Positions 8,329 to 17,419 are shown, numbered from the stretch's first letter. The stretch is DNA of 64,000 nt from Beduinella massiliensis (GCF_900199405.1 NZ_LT963430.1:124001-188000), one strand, 5' to 3'. Numbers and translations are program-made. The notes: generated by a model not told the origin, from the sequence alone.

Positions 8329-9606
8329 GTGAAGAAGCGGCCGGTCAAGACGCCGATTCGTTCGCTGGTTGCGGCGATCATGCTCTTTGAAATCCTCGCC
8401 TTCCTGCTCATCGCCATGCACCCGGACAGGCAGGAGACGGAAATGCTCCAGGCGATCTCGCTCGCGCTGTACATGCCCGCGCTCTGCTGGTTTTCCACGA
8501 TGATTCTGCCGAAATTTCTGCCCGCCGACCGATTGCTGATGGCGCTGATGAACTTCCTTTGCGGCGTCGGCGTCGTGATCCTGTACAGCATGCTGCCGGA
8601 AAAGGGCACGAAGCAGGCGATGTTTTACGGACTGGGCTTGATGGTCATGGTCGTGTGCATCCTGGTCGTGCGCATCATCCGCTCGTGGCGGATGCTCTGC
8701 TGGCTCATCATTCCCGCAGGGCTGGGGCTGCTGCTGCTGCCGTTGCTCTTCGGCTCCTGGCAGGACGGCGCGAAGAACTGGGTTTCGGTGCCGTTTCTGG
8801 GCTCCTTTCAGCCCTCCGAAGTCGTCAAGCTCATGCTGCTCGTCGTGCTGGCCTACTTCTTCAGCGCGCACCGCACGCTGCTTCAGATGACGCCCGCCAT
8901 CATCTTCACCGGCGGCTGTCTCGGGCTGCTGATGCTCCAGCGCGACCTGGGCACGGCGCTGATGTACTACTTTACCGCCATCATCCTGTTCTACGCGGCC
9001 TCCGGCAACGTGCCGCTCACCGTGGCGGGCCTCGGCGGCGGCGCGGGCGCGGCCGTGGTGGGCTACAACATGTTCGCCCACGTCAAGGTACGCGTGGCCA
9101 TGTGGCGGAACCCCTGGTCGGACGCGCTGGGCAAGGGATATCAGATCATTCAGGCGCTGCTGGCGATCGGCTCCGGCGGGCTGGTGGGCGTGGGCCTCGG
9201 CCTCGGCCAGCCGCGCGTGATTCCCGCCTATTATACGGACTTCGTGTTCGCGGTCATCTGCGAGCAGTTCGGCATCCTGTTTGGCATCTGCGTCGTGGCG
9301 GTGTACGTGGTCATCATCGTGCGCGGTATTTCTCTGGCGCTGCGTTCGCGCCGGTCGTTCCTGGCGCTGCTGGCGCTGGGCTGCACGTCGCTTTTGGGCG
9401 TGCAGACGTTCGTCATCATCGGCGGCGTCATCAAGCTGATTCCCCTTACCGGCATCACAATGCCCTTTATCAGCTACGGCGGCACCTCGATGCTCTCCTG
9501 CATGGGCCTGATGGGCTTCCTGCAGGGCATCTCATCGCGCGTGCGCGAAGACCTGGAGCAGGACATCGAGATGGCCGGCGCGCGGGAGGGGGCGGGGGTT
9601 GCATGA
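8329..9606 (+). CDS. FtsW/RodA/SpoVE-type peptidoglycan polymerase
   Basis: 425 aa SEDS glycosyltransferase with ten predicted membrane helices. Family hallmarks: FQPSEVVKLMLL (about 162), LQRDLGTALMYY (about 204, with the catalytic Asp region), KGYQIIQALLAIGSGGLVGVGLGLGQ (about 267) and PFISYGGTSMLSCMGLMGFLQ near the end. It polymerises lipid II outside the membrane together with the class B PBP encoded next. GTG at 8329 is preferred (GGAGG eight bases upstream) over ATG at 8323, which is too close. The stop overlaps the PBP start (ATGA). Confidence 0.93.
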   Translation: MKKRPVKTPIRSLVAAIMLFEILAFLLIAMHPDRQETEMLQAISLALYMPALCWFSTMILPKFLPADRLLMALMNFLCGVGVVILYSMLPEKGTKQAMFYGLGLMVMVVCILVVRIIRSWRMLCWLIIPAGLGLLLLPLLFGSWQDGAKNWVSVPFLGSFQPSEVVKLMLLVVLAYFFSAHRTLLQMTPAIIFTGGCLGLLMLQRDLGTALMYYFTAIILFYAASGNVPLTVAGLGGGAGAAVVGYNMFAHVKVRVAMWRNPWSDALGKGYQIIQALLAIGSGGLVGVGLGLGQPRVIPAYYTDFVFAVICEQFGILFGICVVAVYVVIIVRGISLALRSRRSFLALLALGCTSLLGVQTFVIIGGVIKLIPLTGITMPFISYGGTSMLSCMGLMGFLQGISSRVREDLEQDIEMAGAREGAGVA

Positions 9607-11012
9607 AGGAACTTCGGCGTCATATCCGTCTCGTCGCGCTGGCACTGCTCAGCCTCTTCGCGGTTTGGATGCTCTACTTCTGCTATTCGACCTACTTTTA
9701 CGGCGGGCGCTGGTTCGCCAATCCCTACAACACGCGCATCAGCTCTAAAAAACAGACGGTCATCGCGGGCACCGTGACCGATACGGCCGGCACGGTGCTG
9801 GCCTACACGGATACGACCGGGAACCGGCGCTATGCGGACGGGGAGTCCACGCGCCGCGCGGTGTCGCACGTGGTGGGCGACGACAGCGCGAAGGTCGCCA
9901 ACGGCGTGGAGACGTTTCACGCGCAGTACCTGCTGGGCTTTAACTCCAACGTGCTGGAACGGCTGCTGGACGTCATCAAGGGCCAGCAGCAGCACGGCGA
10001 CGACGTGCAGCTTACCATCAGCGCGGAGCTTTCCGAGTCCATCTCCAAGGCGTTCCCCAAGGGGCGGCTGGGGGCGGCGGTGGTGCTCAACTACAAGACG
10101 GGCGACATCCTCGCGATGGTCTCCAAGGGTGACTTCGACCCGGAGAACATGAGCGAGGCGCTGTCCGACGAGGCGGCGGGCGCGCTGGTCAACCGCGCGA
10201 CGCAGGGGCTCTATCCGCCGGGATCGGTCTTCAAGATCGTGACGCTGGCCTCAGCCCTCACGGCGATGCCGGACGTGGCGGGCCGCACGTTCGACTGCAC
10301 GGGCCAGCTTCAGGTGGACAAGTCGGTCGTCACCGACGCGGGCATGGCGGTGCACGGAGAACAGACGCTCGTGCAGGCCTTCTCCAACAGCTGCAACAAC
10401 ATCTTCGCCTCGCTGACGCTGGACCTGGGCTACCAGACGCTGGGCCTCACGGCGCAGGACATGGGCTTTAACGACAACTTCCTCTTCCGCGATCTGGTGG
10501 TGTACAATTCCAGCTACCCCATCGACGACAAGAGCCTGGACGACCTCGCGTGGTCGGGCGTCGGCCAGGGCCGCGTGCTGGTGACGCCGCTGCATATGGC
10601 GATGATCGCGGGCGCGGTGGCCAACGGCGGCTCCATGATGGAGCCCCGGCTGCTCAAGGCGATCGTCACCCCGCAGGGGCAGACCCGCAAGCTCGCGGGC
10701 AGCCGGGTGTATTCCAAGGCGATGAGCGAGGAAGTCGCCGGTACGATCGCGGATTACATGGTGTCCACCGTGCGCGGCGGCACCGCGCGGCGCGCGGCCA
10801 TCGACGGCTATCGCGTGGGCGGCAAGACCGGCAGCGCGGAGGCGTCGGACGACAAGACGATCGACACGCACGCGTGGTACGTCGGCTTCATCCAGGATGA
10901 CGAGCATCCGCTGGCTATCGCGGTGGTGGTGGAGTTCGGCGGTTCCGGCGGCCAGGTGGCCGCGCCGCTTGCCAAGAAGGCGCTGCAAAAGGCGCTCGAG
11001 CTCGGATTCTGA
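9603..11012 (+). CDS. Class B penicillin-binding protein (PbpA-like transpeptidase)
   Basis: 469 aa, one N-terminal membrane anchor (about 9-30), short dimerisation region, then transpeptidase domain with S208VFK (catalytic Ser), S263CN and K408TG. The short form without a long pedestal domain resembles actinobacterial PbpA, the partner of RodA. It cross-links peptidoglycan outside the membrane. ATGA overlap with the SEDS gene means coupled translation and a stoichiometric polymerase-transpeptidase pair. Confidence 0.93.
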   Translation: MKELRRHIRLVALALLSLFAVWMLYFCYSTYFYGGRWFANPYNTRISSKKQTVIAGTVTDTAGTVLAYTDTTGNRRYADGESTRRAVSHVVGDDSAKVANGVETFHAQYLLGFNSNVLERLLDVIKGQQQHGDDVQLTISAELSESISKAFPKGRLGAAVVLNYKTGDILAMVSKGDFDPENMSEALSDEAAGALVNRATQGLYPPGSVFKIVTLASALTAMPDVAGRTFDCTGQLQVDKSVVTDAGMAVHGEQTLVQAFSNSCNNIFASLTLDLGYQTLGLTAQDMGFNDNFLFRDLVVYNSSYPIDDKSLDDLAWSGVGQGRVLVTPLHMAMIAGAVANGGSMMEPRLLKAIVTPQGQTRKLAGSRVYSKAMSEEVAGTIADYMVSTVRGGTARRAAIDGYRVGGKTGSAEASDDKTIDTHAWYVGFIQDDEHPLAIAVVVEFGGSGGQVAAPLAKKALQKALELGF

Positions 11013-11060
11013 GCCCCGTAAGGGCTTTGCATCATACGAGACCAAAAGGAGGTTTATCTT

Positions 11061-12221
11061 ATGAAGAAGTTTCTGGCTATGCTCATGGCGCTGTGCCTGC
11101 TGATTCCGGCGGGCGCGATGGCGGACGGGTTGACGGTGTCCACGACGTCGCCGTTCTCCGATTACGATTTTGCCGCGCAGATTTACGTGGACGCGCTGGC
11201 CGCCTGGGAGCAGGAGTCGGGGAACATGGTGGAGGATTCCTCCGCGCTGCCCGACGAAAACTGGATGTCCACGGTGAAGGAGGGGCTGACCGGCGGCACG
11301 CTGGACGTGCTCTTCTACCCCACCAGCAGCTTCACGGATGAGATGGCCGCGCAGTTCGTGCCCGCCGTCGAGATCGCCGCGAAGTATCCCGAGCTCACGC
11401 TGCCCGCTCCGGACAACCTGCGGCAATCGGACGGCAACGTATACGCCCTGCCGCTGCGCTACACCTGGGTCGCGCTGTACGTCAACGCGGACCTGTTCGA
11501 GATCAACGGCGTGGCGCTGCCCACGACCTGGCAGCAACTGATGGACGCAGTGGCGAAGTTCAAGGCGCTGGGCCTCACCCCGATTTCCAACGCGCTGAGC
11601 GACTGGCCGCACGACCTGGTGGACAGCGTGGTGCTTTCTGCCGGTGCGCCGCAGGACCATAACGCGGACCCGAAGCAGGGAGTGCCCGCCTCCTACGCGC
11701 GCGGCATGGATATGCTGAAGGAGCTGTACAACGCGGGCGCGTTCGGCACGGACGCCCTGACGATTGCGGACGACGAGGCCTCGCGCCGCTTCGTCGAGCA
11801 TGAGGCCGCGATGCGCGTGGACGGCGAATGGCTGGGCGCATCGCTTCCGGCCGAGCAGATGGAACGGACCATCGTGATCGCGCTGCCCGCATATGGCGAG
11901 GGCGCGGTCGAGGGCGCGCTGGTCGGCGGCGCTACCATCGGCTGCTACATCACGCGCGCCGCGTGGAACGACGATGCGCGCCGCGAGGCGGCGGTCTCTC
12001 TGGTGAAGGCTTTGCTGACCGGTGAGAACAGCGAAAAGCTGGCCTACTCTTTCTCCGGCAGGCTGCTGGACAGCGCCAAGACCATGACCCAGGGCGCGCC
12101 GGCGTTCGTGCGTTCGCTGATGGACGTGGGCGGCGAGGGCTTCTACACCTGGATGGCGGAGCTGCCGGACATTCTCAACGGCAGCGCGGACGCGAACAGC
12201 GTGCTCGGCAGCGCGTTCTAA
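11061..12221 (+). CDS. Extracellular solute-binding protein (orphan)
   Basis: 386 aa with signal peptide (1-21, cleavage about ALA-like MAD) and no lipobox Cys. The mature part (VYALPLRYTWVALYVNADLFEINGV..LPTTWQQLMDAVAKFKALG) is the family 1 (sugar-type, MalE/UgpB-like) binding-protein fold. No permease or ATPase is nearby; it lies 48 bp behind the PBP gene with its own AGGAGG, so it may ride on that operon and bind a wall-derived or other sugar, which is inference. Without a lipid anchor it must be retained some other way or be secreted. Confidence 0.8.
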   Translation: MKKFLAMLMALCLLIPAGAMADGLTVSTTSPFSDYDFAAQIYVDALAAWEQESGNMVEDSSALPDENWMSTVKEGLTGGTLDVLFYPTSSFTDEMAAQFVPAVEIAAKYPELTLPAPDNLRQSDGNVYALPLRYTWVALYVNADLFEINGVALPTTWQQLMDAVAKFKALGLTPISNALSDWPHDLVDSVVLSAGAPQDHNADPKQGVPASYARGMDMLKELYNAGAFGTDALTIADDEASRRFVEHEAAMRVDGEWLGASLPAEQMERTIVIALPAYGEGAVEGALVGGATIGCYITRAAWNDDARREAAVSLVKALLTGENSEKLAYSFSGRLLDSAKTMTQGAPAFVRSLMDVGGEGFYTWMAELPDILNGSADANSVLGSAF

Positions 12222-12235
12222 GCAAAGTATAGAAG

Positions 12236-12281
12236 AAAAATCCGCAGGGCTGGCTTAATGGACGCAGCCCTGCGGATTTTT
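12236..12281. terminator. Bidirectional terminator
   Basis: Perfect 17-bp stem from AAAAATCCGCAGGGCTG to its complement ending in TTTTT, 14-nt loop. Serves the binding-protein gene and the convergent PAP2 gene. Confidence 0.9.
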
Positions 12282-12313
12282 AACGATCGGTCGTGGAAGC
12301 GTAATACAGCGCG

Positions 12314-12802
12314 TTACGCCCCGAACCCCACCCACGCGCACAGAAGCGAAAGAGCGGCCGCGCACAGCACGTCGGAGGGATAGTGCATGCCGGTCAGCAC
12401 GCGCGAAGCGCAGACGAAGGCGGCCAGGGGAATGGCGACGATGCCCAGCGGCGCGCAGGCGTAGGTCAACGCGCACGCGATGACGACTGCGCAGGCCGCG
12501 TGGCGGCTGGGCAGGCTCTTGCCCTTGCCGGGCTTGTGGGGCAGCAGCGGCCGAAAGCCCAGCGCGTCGTAAGGCCGCGGGCGGTTGATGGCGGCGCGCA
12601 GCGCGCTTGACAGGGCGAAGACGACCGCGGGAACGCCGATGACGCGCACCGCGATCGCGGGCCGCGCGAACATCACGAAAAGGCAGAGCCCCGCGTACAG
12701 AAAGGCCAGCAGATAGGGCGCATAGCGGAAGCAGAAGACCCAAGCGTCCTTGTGCGGGCCCTTAAAGCAGGCGATCATCGCTTCATAGCGTTGTTTGGTC
12801 AT
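12314..12802 (-). CDS. PAP2-family membrane phosphatase
   Basis: 162 aa with about five membrane helices. The three acid-phosphatase motifs are present: RAAINRPRP (motif 1), PSRH (motif 2) and SRVLTGMHYPSDV (motif 3) with the nucleophilic His. Such small PAP2 proteins dephosphorylate lipid pyrophosphates, for example undecaprenyl pyrophosphate (BcrC type), at the outer face of the membrane. The lipid-carrier role fits the nearby wall genes but is inferred. Single leftward gene. Confidence 0.85.
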   Translation of the reverse strand: MTKQRYEAMIACFKGPHKDAWVFCFRYAPYLLAFLYAGLCLFVMFARPAIAVRVIGVPAVVFALSSALRAAINRPRPYDALGFRPLLPHKPGKGKSLPSRHAACAVVIACALTYACAPLGIVAIPLAAFVCASRVLTGMHYPSDVLCAAALSLLCAWVGFGA

Positions 12803-12855
12803 CCCGGAGCCTCCCCGAATGGAATGCCCTCATCATAGCACAAAACGGCGCATTA

Positions 12856-12864
12856 TGCTATAAT
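12856..12864 (+). promoter_or_regulatory. Extended -10 promoter of HAD gene
   Basis: TGC-TATAAT with no clear -35. Transcription would begin near 12871, leaving a leader of only about 15-25 nt. Confidence 0.5.
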
Positions 12865-12887
12865 AATGAAAAACGCACGCGGAATGG

Positions 12888-13526
12888 ATGGAAGAAATGA
12901 AGGCGGCAATTTTTGACATGGACGGAACGGTGCTTGACTCGATGGAGCAGTGGCGATCGCTCAGCGTCCTTTTCTTACAGAAGCGGGGCATCGAGGTGCC
13001 GGACGAGCTGCGCGAGGCGCTTCGGCAGATGAGCGGCGTGATGGCCGCCAAGCTGTACGCCAAGCGCTTTGGCCTGAAGGTGAACACGCAGGCGATCATG
13101 GATGAGTACCTCTCGCACATGGAGTATTGCTACCTGCACGAAATCGGGTTGAAGCCCGGCATTCGGGACTATCTGGAGCGGTTAAAGGCGCAGGACGTTC
13201 CCTGCTGCATTGCGACGGCGACCCCGCAGGCGCTGGCCGTCCGCGCGCTCGAACGCCACGGCCTTACGCCCTATTTCCGGTTCGTGGTGGGCACCAAGGA
13301 AGAGCGGCGCGGCAAGGACGATCCGGTATTCTTCGAGCTGACGGCCTCGCGCCTCGGGGTGACGGCGGCGGAGTGCACGGTCTTTGAGGACGCGCTGTAC
13401 GCCATGCAGGGCGCGAAAAAAGCGGGCTGCCGGGTGATCGGCGTCGAGGACGGCACCAACCTGGCAGACCGCGAGGCGATGACAAAGCTCTGCGACCGGG
13501 TGATCGCGCATTACGACGAGCTGTAA
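12888..13526 (+). CDS. HAD-superfamily phosphatase/phosphoglucomutase-like
   Basis: 212 aa. Motif I FDMDGTVLDS (nucleophile Asp near 10, acid/base Asp two residues on), cap domain with helical bundle, motif II IATATP, motif III Lys in KEERRGKDDP, motif IV VFEDALYAMQGAKKAG. This is the beta-phosphoglucomutase/phosphatase subgroup (PgmB, YhcW). Three ATGs (12884 out of frame, 12888, 12897) crowd the start; 12888 is used but 12897 (MKAAIF) is equally possible. Substrate unknown. Confidence 0.85.
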   Translation: MEEMKAAIFDMDGTVLDSMEQWRSLSVLFLQKRGIEVPDELREALRQMSGVMAAKLYAKRFGLKVNTQAIMDEYLSHMEYCYLHEIGLKPGIRDYLERLKAQDVPCCIATATPQALAVRALERHGLTPYFRFVVGTKEERRGKDDPVFFELTASRLGVTAAECTVFEDALYAMQGAKKAGCRVIGVEDGTNLADREAMTKLCDRVIAHYDEL

Positions 13527-13594
13527 GCGGGCGTTTGGCGCAGCGTCATCCCGGAAATAGGCCGGCCCCGGAACCGCTTTCCGGGACCGATGGA

Positions 13595-13756
13595 TTAATC
13601 CGGGACGAAGCTGTCGTCTTCGCTCGCGCATTCGGCGCAAAGACAGCCCTGCCGCGACGCACAGGCATTGCACACGTAAGCGCCGCAGTGCGGGCAGGTG
13701 CGCATCTCGCGCGCGTCATACGGTGCGCCGCAGTCGGCGCAAAGGACTTTGCTCAT
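13595..13756 (-). CDS. 53-aa zinc-ribbon protein
   Basis: Begins MSKVLCADCG and contains nine Cys in CxxC, CPHC, CNAC, CLC and CAEC groups, enough for two zinc sites. The start is supported by GGGGAGG about ten bases upstream. It ends in an acidic tail (EDDSFVPD). Convergent with the HAD gene and divergent from the DUF2461 gene. Likely a small metal-binding or nucleic-acid-binding ribbon; no function assigned. Confidence 0.65.
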   Translation of the reverse strand: MSKVLCADCGAPYDAREMRTCPHCGAYVCNACASRQGCLCAECASEDDSFVPD

Positions 13757-13867
13757 AGATCAAGGCCTCCCCTTTTCAATCTGCATAAGCCCCATAGGGC
13801 CTGTACACGCATAGTATGTGCGCGGACGGAAGGAATATGCCGGCCTTTCCCAAAACGGAGGTTCATT

Positions 13868-14566
13868 ATGCCTTTTTCACAGCAGACGATCGATTTCCTG
13901 ATCGAAAACAGACTTCGCGACAGCCGCGCCTGGTTCGCGGAGAACCACGAGCGGTATCAACGTTTCGTCATCGAACCGCTGCGCGAGCTGGTCGTGCGGC
14001 TGACCCCCTGCATGCGGACAATCGACGCGGAGGTCGTCACGGAGCCGAGGGTGGACAAGACGATCTGCCGCATCTGGCGGGACACGCGCTATTCGCACGA
14101 CAAGCTGCTCTACAGGGACACCCTGTGGATCATCTTTAAGCGCGGGCGCATGCACAGCACCGAGGCGCCGGGCCTCTACTTTGAAATCGGGCCGGACGGC
14201 TTCAACTACGGCACTGGGTTTTACGCGCCCTCGTCCAGCTACATGCAAACGCTGCGCGCCATGGTGCTGGCGGGCACGCCGTCGTTTCAGGCGGCGCAGC
14301 GGGCCTACGCTGCGCAGGACGTCTTCCGCATGGAAGGCGAATGCTTCAAGCGCGCACGCTATCCCGACCAGCCCGAGGCGCTGCGCGCGTGGCTGGAGCG
14401 GCGGAGCATCGGATTTTACGCGGAGAGCGCGGACTTCGATCTGCTCTTTTCGGACGGGCTGGCGGACAGGCTCTCGGACGACTTTGCGCGCATCGCGCCC
14501 GTCTATCGCTTTTTGATGGACGCGGCGTTGGAGGAAAAGAAGCGGGCGATCGCAAGGCCCTATTGA
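13868..14566 (+). CDS. DUF2461 (TIGR02453) family protein
   Basis: 232 aa cytoplasmic protein. FLIENRLRDSRAWFAENHERYQ at the start, KTICRIWRDTRYSHDKLLYRDTLWIIFKR in the middle and the Tyr/Phe-rich PGLYFEIGPDGFNYGTGFYAPSS are diagnostic of the DUF2461 family (yeast YcgB-like, bacterial TIGR02453). Biochemical role is not known. Start: GGAGG six bases before ATG. Single gene with 300 bp of regulatory and zinc-ribbon sequence upstream. Confidence 0.85.
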   Translation: MPFSQQTIDFLIENRLRDSRAWFAENHERYQRFVIEPLRELVVRLTPCMRTIDAEVVTEPRVDKTICRIWRDTRYSHDKLLYRDTLWIIFKRGRMHSTEAPGLYFEIGPDGFNYGTGFYAPSSSYMQTLRAMVLAGTPSFQAAQRAYAAQDVFRMEGECFKRARYPDQPEALRAWLERRSIGFYAESADFDLLFSDGLADRLSDDFARIAPVYRFLMDAALEEKKRAIARPY

Positions 14567-14656
14567 CGGACGTCGGGCGCCTGCTTTGAACGGCCGCTGT
14601 CCTGCGTGTGAAATATCGCCTGCTCATCAGTGTTTGTGGTGTCGTATTGAAAAATG

Positions 14657-14694
14657 CAAAAAAACAGCGGAGCATGGCTAAGCCATGCTCCGCT
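14657..14694 (-). terminator. Terminator of leftward opp operon
   Basis: 13-bp perfect stem (AGCGGAGCATGGC-TAA-GCCATGCTCCGCT) with a run of eight T on the minus-strand 3' side, 15 bases after the oppA stop. Confidence 0.9.
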
Positions 14695-14708
14695 TTGTGA
14701 TCCTGAAA

Positions 14709-16388
14709 TCAGCGGCCGAACTGCACGTCGTTGTTGCCGGAGTCGGTCTCCCACATCTCCAGGAAGTTGATCGGGTCGTTGAAGTCCGCAAGCCAGCCGT
14801 TGCGGGCGATGTCGTAATTGCCCGCCTTGCGCTCGTTGAGGAACACGTTCCAGTCGACGGATTTGATCGTCATGTTGATGCCGATGACGGCCAGATCCTG
14901 CTGGATGCACTCCGCGATCGCCTGGTGGCTGGTGGCGGTGTTGGTCAGGTACTCGAAGGTGATCGGGGTGGAGGAAGAGAGCATGTTGTTCGCGTCGAAC
15001 TCATAGCCCGCGCTCTTGAGCAGCTCGATCGCCGCATCCACGTCCGGCTCCTCGGCGTAGTAGCCGTCGTTGACCGGGAAGGTGTAGTCGGCATCGTTCG
15101 TCTTGAACACGCCGCCGTTGCCGTCCGCCATGCCCGCGGGCACGAAGCTCGTGGCGATCTTCTGGCCGGTCTGCGCGACGGTGTCGATGATGTACTGACG
15201 ATCCACCAGCGCGCTGAACGCCTGGCGCATCGCGTTGGCCTGCTCCACGGTCTTGCCGTCAAACAGGTGGGACTTCACGTTAAAGCAGACGTAGTAGGTG
15301 CCCAGCTGATCCACGACGTAGAATTCGGGGTTGTCCAGCAGGTTCTGAATTTCGTCGTTGGGAACGGTGTCGATGAAGTCCAGGTCGCCGGACTGATAGG
15401 CGGAATAGACAGCCGTGTCGTCCGCGGAGAGCATGAACTCAAGGCGCTCGAGCTTCACGTTCTCGGCATCCCAGTAGTTCGGGTTCTTCACGTAGACCAT
15501 GGACTCGTTGTGCGTCCAGCTCTCGAGCATGTACGGTCCGCAGGAGACGAAGCCCGCCTCAAGCGCCCATGCGCCGGGGTTGGCGATGCTGCCGTCCTCG
15601 TTCTTATAGCCCGCGGCGCCTTCCACGGTCGCCTGATGCACCGCGAAGAAGGTCGGGAACGCGGCCAGATCGAGGAAGTACGCGCAGGGAGCGGAGAGCT
15701 TCACGGTGAAGGTCTTGCCGTCCTCGGACGCCGCGACGTTCAGGTTTTCAGGATAGCCCTCGATCCCGTTGAACATGTAGGAGTAATCCGCGGCGGTATC
15801 CGGCGCGGCGGCGCGCTTCCAGGAGTATTCCATGTCCTTGGCGGTCAGCGGGTCGCCGTTGGACCACTTGAGGCCGTCCTTCATGGTGAAGGTGTAGGTC
15901 AGGCCGTCCTCAGAGACCATGTAGCTCTCCGCGAGGTTCGGTACCTGATGGCCGGTCTCGTCGTAGGAGTACAGGCCCGCGAAGCTGTTGGCCGCGAGGC
16001 TCGCGCCGTCCACTGTGGTGTTGAGCGCCGGGTCAAGCTTGTCCGGCTCGCTGGCGAGCTGGAGCTTGAGGGTGGTGTTGTCGCCATTGGTGGCGTAGGT
16101 GAAGAACTTGGTGCCGTATACGTTGGCGTAGAAGCCCTTGACGTCCGGCTTCATCATGAACAGGTCGTTGTAGTAGTAAATGGGCAGCAGGCAGCCGGTG
16201 GTCATCACGATGTCCTCGGCCTTGTGCATCAGGGCTTCGCGGGCAGCGTAGTCGGTCTCAGCCTTGATCTGGGCGATGAGCGCGTTATACTCCGTCCAGT
16301 CGGGCTCCGAGCCCGCGTCGGCGAGCGCAGCGCTGAAGCACGTGGTCATCATCAGCACGGCCATGAGCATGGAAAGCAGTTTCTTCAT
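14709..16388 (-). CDS. oppA: Oligopeptide-binding protein OppA, circularly permuted
   Basis: 559 aa secreted peptide-binding protein, last gene of the leftward opp operon. Signal peptide 1-24. Residues 29-101 (EYNALIAQIKAETD, AEDIVM, LPIYYYNDL, MKPDVKGFYANVYG, FTYAT) match the C-terminal end of the OppA family; the twin OppA at 25137 has the equivalent as its residues 517-587. After a short linker, residue 104 onward starts the normal N-terminal lobe (LQLASEPDKLDPALN) and runs to ADFNDPINFLEMW and GNNDVQFGR, where the chain stops; in the twin, a loop and the C-terminal segment follow at that point. All lobes are present once, in shifted order, so it probably folds and works. No lipobox Cys. 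AGGAGG precedes the ATG. Confidence 0.88.
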   Translation of the reverse strand: MKKLLSMLMAVLMMTTCFSAALADAGSEPDWTEYNALIAQIKAETDYAAREALMHKAEDIVMTTGCLLPIYYYNDLFMMKPDVKGFYANVYGTKFFTYATNGDNTTLKLQLASEPDKLDPALNTTVDGASLAANSFAGLYSYDETGHQVPNLAESYMVSEDGLTYTFTMKDGLKWSNGDPLTAKDMEYSWKRAAAPDTAADYSYMFNGIEGYPENLNVAASEDGKTFTVKLSAPCAYFLDLAAFPTFFAVHQATVEGAAGYKNEDGSIANPGAWALEAGFVSCGPYMLESWTHNESMVYVKNPNYWDAENVKLERLEFMLSADDTAVYSAYQSGDLDFIDTVPNDEIQNLLDNPEFYVVDQLGTYYVCFNVKSHLFDGKTVEQANAMRQAFSALVDRQYIIDTVAQTGQKIATSFVPAGMADGNGGVFKTNDADYTFPVNDGYYAEEPDVDAAIELLKSAGYEFDANNMLSSSTPITFEYLTNTATSHQAIAECIQQDLAVIGINMTIKSVDWNVFLNERKAGNYDIARNGWLADFNDPINFLEMWETDSGNNDVQFGR

Positions 16389-16419
16389 GTATTCTACCTC
16401 CTAGTTTTTTTTATCTTGA

Positions 16420-16442
16420 CCGGCGGGGTACGCCCCCGCCGG
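16420..16442 (-). other. Hairpin between oppF and oppA
   Basis: CCGGCGGGG-TACGC-CCCCGCCGG, nine GC pairs, directly downstream of oppF and upstream of the oppA ribosome site, with a run of A afterwards. Such hairpins can stabilise or partly terminate mRNA so the binding protein is made in excess. The rightward operon lacks it. Confidence 0.6.
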
Positions 16443-16453
16443 CAGATAGCGCT

Positions 16454-17419
16454 TTAGCCCTGTGGGTTCCAGCACGAGACGAAGTGGCCGCCGCCCACGT
16501 CCTTGAGCGCGGGGCATTCCTTCGTGCACCGTTCGGTCGCATAGCGGCAGCGGGTGCGGAACGAGCAACCCTCCGGCATGTGGAGCGGGCTGGGCACGTC
16601 GCCTTCGAGCGGGATACGGTGACGGGAACGCGCGGTCTCCGGATCCGGAATCGGGATGGCGGAGATGAGCGACTGCGTGTAGGGATGAATCGGGCGGTCG
16701 ATGATTTCGTCCGCCGAGGCGCTTTCCACGATGCGGCCCAGGTACATGACCGCGATGCGCCGGCTCATGTGCTGCACGACCAGCAGGTCGTGCGCGATGA
16801 AGAGATAGGCGATGCCCAGCTTTTGCTGCAGTTCTTCAAAGGTATTGATGATCTGCGCTTGAATGGACACGTCCAGCGCGGAGACGGGCTCGTCGCAGAC
16901 GATGAACTTGGGGTTCACCGCCAGCGCGCGGGCGATGCCGATACGCTGGCGCTGGCCGCCCGAGAATTCGTGCGCGTAGCGGCGGGCATGGTCGCTGTTG
17001 AGGCCGACGAGGTTCAGCAGCTCGTCGATCTTCTCCTTGCGCTCGGCCTTTGTCTTGTACAAATGATGGATGTCCAGCGGCTCGCCGACGATGTCCGCGA
17101 CCGTCATGCGCGGGTTGAGGGAAGAATAGGGGTCCTGAAAGACGACCTGCATGTCCTTGCGGTAGCTTTCGATGTTGTGCTTTGTGACGCGGTTGCCCTT
17201 GTAAAGCACCTCGCCGCCCGTCGGCTCGTACAAGTGCAGGATGGAGCGGCCCACCGTCGTCTTACCGCAGCCGGATTCGCCCACGAGGCCGAGCGTTTCG
17301 CCTTCGTCGATGGCGAAGGAGACGCCGTCCACCGCTTTGAGCATGGTGGTCTTGAAAAAGCCGGTGCGTACGGGGAAGTGCTGTTTCAGATCCTTGACCT
17401 CGATCAGGTGCTCGCTCAT
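16454..17419 (-). CDS. oppF: OppF, peptide ABC transporter ATPase
   Basis: 321 aa. Walker [10 protein letters not shown], signature FSGGQRQR, Walker [13 protein letters not shown], switch His in IAHDLLVV. The C-terminal oligopeptide-transporter extension has the Cys cluster [20 protein letters not shown]. It pairs with OppD to energise peptide uptake. ATGA overlap with the oppD stop shows translational coupling. Confidence 0.95.
   Translation of the reverse strand: MSEHLIEVKDLKQHFPVRTGFFKTTMLKAVDGVSFAIDEGETLGLVGESGCGKTTVGRSILHLYEPTGGEVLYKGNRVTKHNIESYRKDMQVVFQDPYSSLNPRMTVADIVGEPLDIHHLYKTKAERKEKIDELLNLVGLNSDHARRYAHEFSGGQRQRIGIARALAVNPKFIVCDEPVSALDVSIQAQIINTFEELQQKLGIAYLFIAHDLLVVQHMSRRIAVMYLGRIVESASADEIIDRPIHPYTQSLISAIPIPDPETARSRHRIPLEGDVPSPLHMPEGCSFRTRCRYATERCTKECPALKDVGGGHFVSCWNPQG

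Noticed and set aside
8559-9602. Upstream open frame reading into the PBP gene
   Set aside because: Lies over the FtsW/RodA gene in another frame and is Arg/His-rich; the PBP starts at ATG 9603 with the usual overlap.
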